A DNA stretch of 23,357 nt. Origin: Gemmatimonadota bacterium (GTDB lineage: Bacteria; Gemmatimonadota; Gemmatimonadetes; Gemmatimonadales; GWC2-71-9). Under the pieces are notes generated by a model. It had not been told where the DNA came from. It worked only from the letters and a program-made list of their open reading frames with translations, and made no database searches. The DNA lies in NCBI GenBank assembly GCA_003222235.1, contig QHVD01000002.1, positions 2,035 through 25,391 of the forward strand, written 5' to 3'. Both the position numbers and the translations under genes were made by a program. Every line of letters begins with the position of its first letter. Position 1 is the first letter of the stretch. This document shows, piece by piece, positions 7,367-15,429 of the stretch.

Positions 7367-9165
7367 GCGAACGCTGGCTGAAGGGCATCGGGGTCTCGGC
7401 CGGGATGGCCGTCGGTCCGGCGGTCGTCGTCCGCTGGGCGCTGCCCGAGGTCCCCCACCGCGTCGTGCCGCGCTCGCAGGTCGAGAAGGAAGTCCGCCGC
7501 CTGCGCGCGGCGGTGCGCGACGTCAAGCGCCACGTCCAGGAGCTCCAGGCCAAGGCCGAGGACCGCGCTGGTGTGGACGAAGCGCGCATCTTCGACTTCC
7601 AGATCCTGATGCTCGAGGATAAGGAGTTCTTGTCCAGCGTCGAAGACCTGATCCGCGAGAACCACCTCACCGCCGAGAAGGCGTTCGAGTTCAAGGCGCT
7701 GGAGGTGCGTGACACGTGGACGGCGACCGGGAGCCCGCAGCTCAAAGATCGCCTGACCGATTTCGCCGGCGTGGCGATCCGCGTGATCGAGCATCTCATG
7801 CACCGCGGCGCGGACGAGGTGTGGGAGGGGATCACCCAGCCGTCCGTCGTGGTGGCCAAGGAGGTCGGCCCCGGGCTCACGGTGCAGCTCGACCGGGAGC
7901 ACGTCGTGGGCCTCATCAGCGAAGAAGGGACCCGGACGTCCCATGCCGCGATCCTGGCCCACTCGCTCGGCATCCCCGCCGTCTTCGGCGTGGCGGGGGC
8001 CATGGAGCGGATCGAGCCCGGGACGATGCTCGTAATGGACGGCACACGCGGCACGGTGCTGCTCCATCCCACGCCGCAGGAGATCGCCGAAGCGAAGACC
8101 CGGGAGCTGGGGCGGCGCGCGCTGGCCGAACAGCTCGAGGCGGTCGTGGACCAGCCCGCCGTCACTGTGGACGGAGTGCGCATCGTGCTGCGCGGCAACG
8201 TGGACCTGCCTGACGAGCTAGCGGCGGCGCGCAACCACCGCGCCGAGGGCGTGGGCCTGCTGCGCACCGAGTTCCTCATCATGGGACACAGCGCGCTCCC
8301 CAGCGAAGACGACCAGACGGAGTACTTCCGCCGCGTGGGGCAGGCCTTTCCCGGCCATCCCGTGGTGATTCGCACGTATGATCTCGGGGGCGACAAGCTG
8401 CCGGCCCCGTTCCGCACCCAGCCCGAACCGAACCCGCAGCTCGGCTGGCGCGCGATCCGGGTTTGCCTCGACCGCCCCGAGATCTTCCGCACCCAGGTGC
8501 GCGCGGCCCTGCGCGCGGCGGCGCACGCGGACATCTGGCTCATGATCCCGCTCGTCACGCGGCTCGACGAGGTGGACCGGACCCGCGCCATCGTCTCCGA
8601 GGAGGCGGCCAAGCTCACCCGCGAGGGGATTACGGCGGCGGCCTCGGTGCCCGTGGGGGTCATGGTGGAGACGCCGGCGGCCGCAGTGCTCGCCGATCGG
8701 CTGGCGGAGATCAGCGATTTCCTGAGTGTGGGAACCAACGATCTCACGCAGTATACGTTGGCGGTGGATCGCGGCAACGCGCGGCTGGCCGACCGCTTCC
8801 ACCCGCACGATCCGAGCGTGTTGCGCCTTCTCAAGATGGTGGCCGACGCCGCGCGCGCCGCGGGAAAGCCCGCGAGTGTGTGCGGCGAAATGGCGTCCGA
8901 GCCGCTTTCGGCTTTCCTGTTGATCGGCCTCGGCTACGAGACGCTGTCCGTCGCGCCGCCCGCATTGCCGCTCGTGAAGTGGACCGTGCGGCAGGTGAGC
9001 GCCGCGCGCGCGCGGGCGGCGGCCGAGCAGGCGCTGCAGGCCCGCACCGCCGACGAAGTCCTCGATCTCCTGCGCCTGGCTCTCGCCGAAGCGGTGGATT
9101 TGAAGCTGCTCGACCCGGACGCCCGGTTGCCCGCGGGGCGGCGCGCCGCTAGCTTGAAAGTTTAA
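7363..9165 (+). CDS. ptsI: Phosphoenolpyruvate-protein phosphotransferase (PTS enzyme I)
   Basis: Enzyme I autophosphorylates from phosphoenolpyruvate and phosphorylates HPr. The 600-residue product has all three parts. They are the N-terminal HPr-binding helices (GIGVSAGMAVGPA then a helical bundle), the phosphohistidine domain with His194 in GTRTSHAAILAH, and the PEP-binding barrel. The barrel shows GVGLLRTEFLIM, VIRTYDLGGDK, VPVGVMVETPAA, FLSVGTNDLTQYTLAVDRGN and the catalytic Cys507 in SVCGEMA. Length is slightly above the usual 570-580. The phosphorylation-site motif differs from the normal GGRTSHxAIxAR at two positions (Thr190 and His200). The ATG at 7363 overlaps the HPr stop. It ends the PTS block; only 15 bases separate it from metK. 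Confidence 0.96.
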   Translation: MSERWLKGIGVSAGMAVGPAVVVRWALPEVPHRVVPRSQVEKEVRRLRAAVRDVKRHVQELQAKAEDRAGVDEARIFDFQILMLEDKEFLSSVEDLIRENHLTAEKAFEFKALEVRDTWTATGSPQLKDRLTDFAGVAIRVIEHLMHRGADEVWEGITQPSVVVAKEVGPGLTVQLDREHVVGLISEEGTRTSHAAILAHSLGIPAVFGVAGAMERIEPGTMLVMDGTRGTVLLHPTPQEIAEAKTRELGRRALAEQLEAVVDQPAVTVDGVRIVLRGNVDLPDELAAARNHRAEGVGLLRTEFLIMGHSALPSEDDQTEYFRRVGQAFPGHPVVIRTYDLGGDKLPAPFRTQPEPNPQLGWRAIRVCLDRPEIFRTQVRAALRAAAHADIWLMIPLVTRLDEVDRTRAIVSEEAAKLTREGITAAASVPVGVMVETPAAAVLADRLAEISDFLSVGTNDLTQYTLAVDRGNARLADRFHPHDPSVLRLLKMVADAARAAGKPASVCGEMASEPLSAFLLIGLGYETLSVAPPALPLVKWTVRQVSAARARAAAEQALQARTADEVLDLLRLALAEAVDLKLLDPDARLPAGRRAASLKV

Positions 9166-9180
9166 CGGCCGGATCACGAG

Positions 9181-10403
<1,223 letters not shown>

Positions 10404-10407
<4 letters not shown>

Positions 10408-11747
10408 CGACCACGGCGCAGACCGCCGCGCACGATATCAGGGACCCGGGCCTCGCGGCGGAAGGGCGGCGTCGCACCGAGTGGGCGGAGCGTTCCATGC
10501 CGGTGCTGCGCCAGCTGCGGGAGCGGTTCGCCCGCGAGCGGCCCCTCGCCGGCCGCCGAGTCTCGGCCTGCCTGCACGTGACCACGGAGACCGCGAACCT
10601 CGCGGTCACGCTGAAGGGGGGCGGGGCGGACGTGGCCCTGTGCGGGTCGAACCCGCTCTCCACGCAGGACGATGTCGCCGCCCATTTGGTCAAGGACCAC
10701 GGCATCAAGGTCTTCGCGATAAAGGGCGAGGACCATCCGACCTACTACGAGCACATCCGCGCTGCTCTCGCCCACCGGCCCGACGTCACCATGGACGACG
10801 GGGCCGACCTGGTCGGGGCGCTGCACATGATCGCCCTGAACCGGTTGGACGACCTGGCGCGGCCGGTGCGCAAGTGGGTCGAGACCCTTGCGGTCGCCGA
10901 CCGCAAGGCGCTCGTGGGTGGCGTGCTCGGCTCGACGGAGGAGACCACGACCGGCGTGATCCGCCTCAAGGCCATGGCCCGCGACGGCGTACTGCAGTTC
11001 CCTGTCGTGGCGGTGAACGACTCCGACACGAAACACCTGTTCGACAACCGCTACGGCACGGGCCAGTCGACGCTGGACGGGATCCTGCGCGCGACGAACC
11101 TCCTCATCGCGGGGAGCACGGTCGTCGTGGCGGGGTATGGGTGGTGCGGTCGCGGCTTCGCCATGCGGGCCCGCGGGGCGGGGGCGAACGTGCTCGTGAC
11201 CGAGATCGACCCGCTCAAGGCGCTCGAGGCCCAGATGGACGGTTACCGGGTCGCGACGATGGCCGAGGCCGCTCGCGTGGGGGACGTGTTCGTCACCCTC
11301 ACGGGGAACGTCGACGTCATTCGCGTGGAGCACATGCGGGCGATGAAGGATGGGGCGGTGCTCGCCAACTCGGGTCACTTCAACGTCGAGATCGCCCTCG
11401 AGGGCTTGAAGCAGGTGGCTCAGGGCCCGACCCGGGTGCGGGAGTTCGTGGACGAGTGGCGGCTGGACGGCAAGCGGATCTTCGTGCTGGCCGACGGCCG
11501 GCTGATCAACCTGGCGGCGGCCGAGGGCCACCCCGCGAGCGTGATGGACATGTCGTTCGCGAATCAGGCCCTGGCCGCCGAGTTCGTCGTCCAGCAGGCG
11601 AAGAGCCTGACGAAGGACGTGCACCGCATTCCGCGGGAGCTGGACGCCGAGATCGCGCGGCTCAAGCTGCAGGCGATGGGAGTGACGATCGACAGGCTCA
11701 CGCCGGAACAGCAGAAATACCTGACCTCCTGGGAGCAGGGTACCTGA
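10404..11747 (+). CDS. ahcY: Adenosylhomocysteinase (short form)
   Basis: AhcY hydrolyses S-adenosylhomocysteine to adenosine and homocysteine, using bound NAD, and so relieves inhibition of methyltransferases. The 447-residue product shows CLHVTTETANLAVTL, ALCGSNPLSTQDDVAA, GSTEETTTGVIRL, KHLFDNRYGTGQS, the NAD-binding VVVAGYGWCGRGFA and GHFNVEI. It ends TPEQQKYLTSWEQGT and lacks the Lys-x-x-x-Tyr-Arg-Tyr tail of mammalian-type enzymes, resembling the shorter archaeal and Thermotoga-like form (about 400-430 residues). The GTG at 10404 overlaps metK. The stop overlaps the presumed start of the next gene. The operon context with metK confirms a methyl-cycle role. Confidence 0.95.
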
Positions 11748-12256
11748 GCGCGAACGTCATCCAGGTGCGCGTCGCGCACCTGGGGCTCGACCGCACGACC
11801 AACACGCCGGTCGTCATCCTGCAGGAACAGGAAGGCGAGCGTGTGCTGCCGATCTGGATCGGGCCCGCCGAGGCCAGCGCGATCGCGATGGAGCTCGCAG
11901 GCGTGAAGTTCGCCCGGCCGCTAACCCACGACCTGCTGAAGCAGGTGATCCTCGGACTCGGCGCGGATCTGCGGAAGGTGCTCATCACGCAGGTCAAGGA
12001 CAACACGTACTACGCAGAGCTGCACATCTACCGCGGTGACGCCGTCATCCAGATCGACGCTCGGCCGTCCGACTCGATCGCCGTCGCCCTGCGGCTCAAG
12101 GCGCCGATCTTCACGAGCGAGAGTCTTCTCGCGCTGACGTCGGTCGAGACGGGCGAGGCCGGCGGCGAAGCCGGACAGGGACCGCTCGATCCCGACGCGC
12201 TGAAGACCTACCTGCAGAACCTCGATCCTGAAGACTTCGGGAAATTCACTCCGTAG
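11744..12256 (+). CDS. Bifunctional nuclease family protein (DUF151)
   Basis: DUF151 proteins are small conserved proteins, described as bifunctional nucleases in plants and structurally characterised in Thermotoga; their bacterial role is not settled. The product shows the family core VRVAHLGLDRTTNTPVVIL, GERVLPIWIGPAEASAIA, RPLTHDLLKQVI and IDARPSDSIAVALR, then a variable Gly/Asp-rich tail ending LDPEDFGKF. The start is uncertain. No ATG lies in frame after ahcY; a CTG at 11744 overlaps the ahcY stop (CTGA) and has GGGAG eight bases upstream, giving 170 residues. The only other normal start, GTG at 11765, would remove part of the first strand. The gene probably belongs to the metK-ahcY transcription unit. 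Confidence 0.88.
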   Translation: MSANVIQVRVAHLGLDRTTNTPVVILQEQEGERVLPIWIGPAEASAIAMELAGVKFARPLTHDLLKQVILGLGADLRKVLITQVKDNTYYAELHIYRGDAVIQIDARPSDSIAVALRLKAPIFTSESLLALTSVETGEAGGEAGQGPLDPDALKTYLQNLDPEDFGKFTP

Positions 12257-13232
12257 CGCGCTCGCTTTGCTCTGCCTCGTGGGCGGAGCCGGCGGCGAAC
12301 TTCTCGCACAGCGGATGGTGGTTTCGGGCCGGGTCCTGCTCGGCGGGCCGCGCGGAGCGCCGCTCGAGGGCTCGTGGGTCGTGCTGCATCGCGTGACCAT
12401 GGGTGGGGGCGGGGCCCCGATCGACTCGTTTCGCACCGACGCCCGGGGCACGTTCGCGCTGACCGTCGCCCGCCCCGACACGGCGGCGCTCTACGTCGCC
12501 AGCACCTGGTACGGGGGGATCGCGTATTTCTCGCAAGCGCTGACGGCCGCGAGCGCCGGCGCCGGGCTGAGCCCGCTGCTCGTGTTCGACACCACATCGG
12601 CGGGCCCCGCGATCGAGGTCGCCCGGCGCCTCGTCACCATCGCGAAGCGCAAGAAGGACGGGACGCGCGACGTGCTGGAGCTCGTGGAGCTCCGGAATCC
12701 CGGGAACAGGACGCGCATCGCCGCGGACACGGTCCGGCCCACGTGGGCCGGCGCCATCCCGCACGACGCGATCCAGTTTCAGGTCGCGCAGGGCGACGTC
12801 TCGCCCCAGGCAGTAGCCCTGCACGGCGACAGCGTCATGGTGTTCGGACCTGTCCCGCCGGGCGATCCCAGGCAGCTGAGCTACGCGTACGTGCTGCCCG
12901 CGAACGTGTCGAGCGTCGCCATGCCGCACGACCAGCCGGCGGCCGAGCTGGACCTGTTGCTGGAGGACACGGTTGGGGTCGTGACGGCAAGCAAGCTCGA
13001 CACGCTCGGCGTCGAGGAGATCGAGCATCGCCGCTTCGCCCGCTACCGCGCCACGGCGCTCGATGCGGGAACCCCTGTGACGATCGCGCTCCCCACCCGA
13101 GACCGCTTCCGCGCCGAGTCGCTCGTGCCGGTCGTCGTGGCGCTGGCGGCGGTCGCGCTGGGGCTGGGGTTCGTCGTGGCTCTGAGACGTCAGACATCAG
13201 ACGTCAGACGTCAGAGAGAAGCTGATGTCTGA
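12228..13232 (+). CDS. Unrecognised exported protein with carboxypeptidase-regulatory-like domain and C-terminal membrane anchor
   Basis: I do not recognise a named family. The predicted product begins with a secretion signal, has an Ig-like beta-sandwich of carboxypeptidase-regulatory type (VSGRVLLGG...GSWVVLHRV...FRTDARGTFAL), a long beta-rich middle part, and one C-terminal membrane helix (SLVPVVVALAAVALGLGFVVAL) followed by a basic tail. This suggests a membrane-anchored protein facing the periplasm. Start codon is uncertain: TTG at 12267 would leave a signal peptide without its positive n-region. A CTG at 12228, inside the previous gene, gives MKTSGNSLRSALALL before LLAQ, a better signal peptide (334 residues), but has no clear ribosome-binding site. 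The last codons lie within the inverted repeat at 13192-13244, so the tail RRQTSDVRRQREADV is repeat-derived. Confidence 0.72.
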   Translation: MKTSGNSLRSALALLCLVGGAGGELLAQRMVVSGRVLLGGPRGAPLEGSWVVLHRVTMGGGGAPIDSFRTDARGTFALTVARPDTAALYVASTWYGGIAYFSQALTAASAGAGLSPLLVFDTTSAGPAIEVARRLVTIAKRKKDGTRDVLELVELRNPGNRTRIAADTVRPTWAGAIPHDAIQFQVAQGDVSPQAVALHGDSVMVFGPVPPGDPRQLSYAYVLPANVSSVAMPHDQPAAELDLLLEDTVGVVTASKLDTLGVEEIEHRRFARYRATALDAGTPVTIALPTRDRFRAESLVPVVVALAAVALGLGFVVALRRQTSDVRRQREADV

Positions 13233-13244
13233 CGTCTGATGTCT
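13192..13244. repeat. 18-bp perfect inverted repeat overlapping a CDS 3' end
   Basis: Positions 13192-13209 (agacatcagacgtcagac) are exactly complementary to 13227-13244, separated by a 17-base spacer. The left side also contains short direct repeats of the cagacgt/cagacat type from about 13185 to 13215. The stop codon of the upstream gene (13230-13232) sits in the right arm. RNA from this site could form a strong hairpin and might end or stabilise the upstream transcript, but there is no T-run immediately after it, so it is not a classical intrinsic terminator. The composition differs from the surrounding GC-rich code, which fits a dispersed repeat element. Confidence 0.85.
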
Positions 13245-13247
13245 CTC

Positions 13248-13276
13248 TTGCGCAGCGAAAGTCGTCTGCATAGACT
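13248..13276 (+). promoter_or_regulatory. Candidate promoter for the cobalamin operon
   Basis: TTGCGC (13248-13253) and TAGACT (13271-13276) are separated by 17 bases, the ideal spacing for a housekeeping sigma-70-type promoter. The -10 box matches TATAAT at four of six positions and the -35 box matches TTGACA at three. The predicted start point lies about 8 to 10 bases before the first stem of the cobalamin riboswitch, where one would expect it. Evidence is positional and motif-based only. Confidence 0.42.
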
Positions 13277-13292
13277 AACCCAGTCGTTACAA

Positions 13293-13461
13293 GCGAACGC
13301 GGATCACGGAAGCCGGTGCGACTCCGGCGCGGCCCCGCCACTGTAACGGGCAGCTAGGACGCAGCGCACGCTGCGCCAGCGCGTAGATCGCGGCTCAACG
13401 CCACTGGGAACTCCCGGGAAGGCGAGCCGCACGCCCGAAGCCAGGAGACCTCTTCGTTCGC
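13293..13461 (+). ncRNA. Cobalamin (B12) riboswitch aptamer
   Basis: The leader of btuF contains the conserved cobalamin aptamer. The first block, from about 13308 to 13346, reads GGAAGCCGGTGCGACTCCGG followed by CCCCGCCACTGTAA. A CCACTGGG segment (13401-13408) lies before the B12 box AGCCAGGAGACC at 13439-13450. A closing stem (P1) can form between GCGAACG at 13293-13299 and CGTTCGC at 13455-13461, which sets the ends. These riboswitches bind adenosylcobalamin or related forms and repress transport or synthesis genes when B12 is plentiful. The downstream gene set (btuFCDB) is the expected target. The form of cobalamin sensed cannot be decided by eye. Confidence 0.96.
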
Positions 13462-13515
13462 GCCACCTGCAGATCCCTCGCGGGAGGGATGGTGGCGCTG
13501 CGCACTGAGGCGCAG
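13460..13515 (+). promoter_or_regulatory. Expression-platform hairpins between B12 aptamer and terminator
   Basis: Two hairpins follow the aptamer. The first pairs GCGCCACC (13460-13467) with GGTGGCGC (13491-13498), with an inner stem ATCCCTC (13473-13479) to GAGGGAT (13484-13490). Its first two bases coincide with the last bases of the P1 closing stem, so the two cannot be fully formed at once. The second pairs CTGCGC (13498-13503) with GCGCAG (13510-13515). They may relay the ligand state to the terminator; this is inference from complementarity. Confidence 0.5.
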
Positions 13516-13520
13516 ACGCT

Positions 13521-13555
13521 AGCCCATCTCCGCTCCGTCGGGGGTGGGCTTTTTG
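13521..13555 (+). terminator. Rho-independent terminator in the riboswitch leader
   Basis: A 12-bp stem can form between 13521-13532 (agcccatctccg) and 13539-13550 (cgggggtgggct), with two G-T pairs and a six-base loop, followed directly by a T-run (13550-13554). It lies just before the btuF ATG at 13559. The G-rich right arm (gggggtggg) is also the only Shine-Dalgarno-like sequence for btuF, so forming the hairpin would both stop transcription and hide the ribosome-binding site. It is most simply read as the off-state element of the B12 riboswitch. Confidence 0.75.
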
Positions 13556-13558
13556 GCC

Positions 13559-14491
13559 ATGCGCCTGTGGGCACATCGTACCCAGCTCGCGGGCCTCCTC
13601 GCGCTGGCGGCCGTCGCCGCGTGCCGGCGAGAAGGTGGTGTCGCGCGCGGTGACGGCGCGCTGACCGTCATCGACGACGCGGGCCGTCGCGTCGAGCTCC
13701 ACGCCCCCGCCCGCCGCATCGTCTCCCTCTCGCCCGCCGTCACGGAGCTGCTCTTCGCCCTGGGCGCGGGTGATCGCGTCGTCGGTCGCACCACGTGGTG
13801 CGACTTTCCACCGGCGGCGCGGGCGGTGCCGAGCGTCGGCGACGGCCTGAACCCGAACATCGAGGCGGTCGCGGCTCGTCGGCCCGATCTCGTTGTGCTG
13901 TACCGGTCGCCACTCAACGGGACGGCGGCGCGCCAGCTCGAGCGGCTCGGCATCGCGGCGGTGCTGGTGCGGCAAGACCGTCTGGAAGACGTCGGGCGCG
14001 CCGCGCGGCTGCTCGGGCGTCTCGCCGGCGTGGAGGCCTCCGGGGACTCGCTTGCCGCCTCGAGCGAGCGCCTCCTCGCGAACCCGCCTGCCGCGTCCCA
14101 CGTCAGCCTCGCCTTCGTCGTCTGGGACAACCCGCCGATGGTGATCGGGGGCGGCAGCTACCTGGACGAGCTTGCGACGCTGGCGGGCGCGCGCAACGTG
14201 TTCCACGACGTCGGGTCGGCCTCGGCCACGGTGGCGATCGAGACGATCGCGGCCCGCGATCCCGATGCGATCGTGGTTCTGAGCGACACCGCGCCGGCCG
14301 CGCCTGCGGCCTTCGCCGGACGCCGCGAGTGGCAGGCGGTTCGCGCGGTGCGCGAGCGGAGGTTCGTCCAGCTCACGGGGTCGCTCTATGGGCGGCCGAA
14401 CTCGCGCGCTGCGGAAGCCGTCGCCGAATTGCGGCGGCTGCTCGCGGCGCCGGGGGCGGGGGGACCGGGCGGCGCAGGGAGGACCCGATGA
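13559..14491 (+). CDS. btuF: Cobalamin ABC transporter substrate-binding lipoprotein BtuF
   Basis: BtuF captures cobalamin in the periplasm and delivers it to BtuCD. The 310-residue product starts with a lipoprotein signal (LLALAAVAAC, lipidated Cys22). It then shows the class III binding-protein fold: VIDDAGRRVELHAPARRIVSLSPAVTELLFALGAGDRVVGRTTWCDFP, PSVGDGLNPNIEAVAARRPDLVV, a long linking helix, and a C-terminal lobe with GGGSYLDELATLAGARNVF. The same fold serves haem and siderophore transporters; the B12 riboswitch upstream and BtuB downstream settle the assignment. The ATG at 13559 follows the terminator hairpin. An upstream in-frame GTG at 13544 lies inside the hairpin and is rejected. 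It overlaps btuC at ATGA. Confidence 0.92.
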   Translation: MRLWAHRTQLAGLLALAAVAACRREGGVARGDGALTVIDDAGRRVELHAPARRIVSLSPAVTELLFALGAGDRVVGRTTWCDFPPAARAVPSVGDGLNPNIEAVAARRPDLVVLYRSPLNGTAARQLERLGIAAVLVRQDRLEDVGRAARLLGRLAGVEASGDSLAASSERLLANPPAASHVSLAFVVWDNPPMVIGGGSYLDELATLAGARNVFHDVGSASATVAIETIAARDPDAIVVLSDTAPAAPAAFAGRREWQAVRAVRERRFVQLTGSLYGRPNSRAAEAVAELRRLLAAPGAGGPGGAGRTR

Positions 14492-15429
14492 AGTGGCTCG
14501 GCCTGGGGCTCGTCGCTCTCCTGTCATTCGCGCTCGCCGTGCTGCTCGGGCCTGCCCACGTGCCGCTGGCGCAGTTCGCGCGCTCCGACATCGTGCGGTC
14601 GCTGCGGCTGCCGCGGGCGATCCTCGCGTTCCTGGTGGGTGGATCCCTCGCGCTGTCGGGCGCGAGCCTCCAGGCGCTGGTGCGGAACCCGCTCGCCGAC
14701 CCGTTTCTGCTGGGCCTGTCCGGCGGAGCGGGGCTCGGAGCGGTGCTCGCGATCGCCTTGCACCTCGCGGGCCCGTGGGTGCTGCCGCTCGCGGCCTTCG
14801 GCGGCGCGCTGTTCGCCATGGCGCTGGTCTACCGCCTGGGGCTCGTGGGGGGCGCCGAGCTCGACCCGCGGGTGCTCATCCTCGCGGGGGTCGCCGTGGG
14901 CGCATTCGCGTCGGCGGTCACGACGGCGATCGTGTCCCTCTCCGACGCCGCCGAGCTCCGCAACACGTTCCTGTGGTTGTGGGGCGGGTTATCGGGCGCA
15001 TCGTGGGACACGGTGGTTGTGATGGCAGTCTATGCGCCGCTGCCGGTCCTGGTGCTCTTCGCGGCCGCCCGGCCGCTCGATCTGCTCGCCCTCGGCGAGG
15101 AGCCCGCCCGCCATCTCGGCGCCGACGTGGTGCCGCTCAAGCGCCGCGTCTATGTCGCCGCCTCGCTGCTCACCGCGGCAGCCGTGGCGGTCTCCGGGGT
15201 CATCGGCTTCGTGGGGCTGGTCGTGCCGCACGCGATGCGCACCCTCTGGGGCCACCGTCACCGGCCGCTCCTGCCCGCGTCCTTCGTCGGGGGCGGCGCG
15301 CTGCTCGCGCTCTCCGACACGGTCGCTCGCGTCGCGGTCGCGCCGCGGGAGCTGCCGGTGGGGATCGTCACGGCCCTGATCGGGGTCCCCGTGTTCGCCC
15401 TGATGTTGCGCCGATGGAGGGCCGCCTGA
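14488..15429 (+). CDS. btuC: Cobalamin ABC transporter permease BtuC
   Basis: This FecCD/BtuC-type permease is the inner-membrane channel for cobalamin. The 313-residue product is highly hydrophobic with many membrane helices and shows the family motifs RLPRAILAFLVGGSLALSGASLQALVRNPLADPFLLGLSGGAGLGA, WLWGGLSGASWD, LGEEPARHLGADV and VSGVIGFVGLVVPHAMR. The last is the cytoplasmic loop region contacting the ATPase. Length is near the family norm (about 325). The ATG at 14488 overlaps btuF (ATGA) and has a strong ribosome-binding site (agggagga). It overlaps btuD by 16 bases. Siderophore specificity is excluded mainly by the riboswitch. Confidence 0.93.
   Translation: MKWLGLGLVALLSFALAVLLGPAHVPLAQFARSDIVRSLRLPRAILAFLVGGSLALSGASLQALVRNPLADPFLLGLSGGAGLGAVLAIALHLAGPWVLPLAAFGGALFAMALVYRLGLVGGAELDPRVLILAGVAVGAFASAVTTAIVSLSDAAELRNTFLWLWGGLSGASWDTVVVMAVYAPLPVLVLFAAARPLDLLALGEEPARHLGADVVPLKRRVYVAASLLTAAAVAVSGVIGFVGLVVPHAMRTLWGHRHRPLLPASFVGGGALLALSDTVARVAVAPRELPVGIVTALIGVPVFALMLRRWRAA

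Noticed and set aside
7233..8834. 533-codon open frame on the minus strand
   Set aside because: Antisense to ptsH/ptsI; Ser/Arg/Thr-rich with no family motif, while the plus-strand enzyme I is complete and conserved.
9166..9180. SAM riboswitch before metK
   Set aside because: Only 15 bases separate ptsI and metK and no SAM-aptamer motif is seen in the end of ptsI.
13192..13244. Inverted repeat as an intrinsic terminator
   Set aside because: No T-run follows the right arm and the arms overlap coding sequence, so it is recorded as a repeat with a possible hairpin role only.
13544..13558. GTG start for btuF at 13544
   Set aside because: It falls inside the right arm of the terminator hairpin and would add residues before a normal lipoprotein signal; ATG at 13559 fits better.
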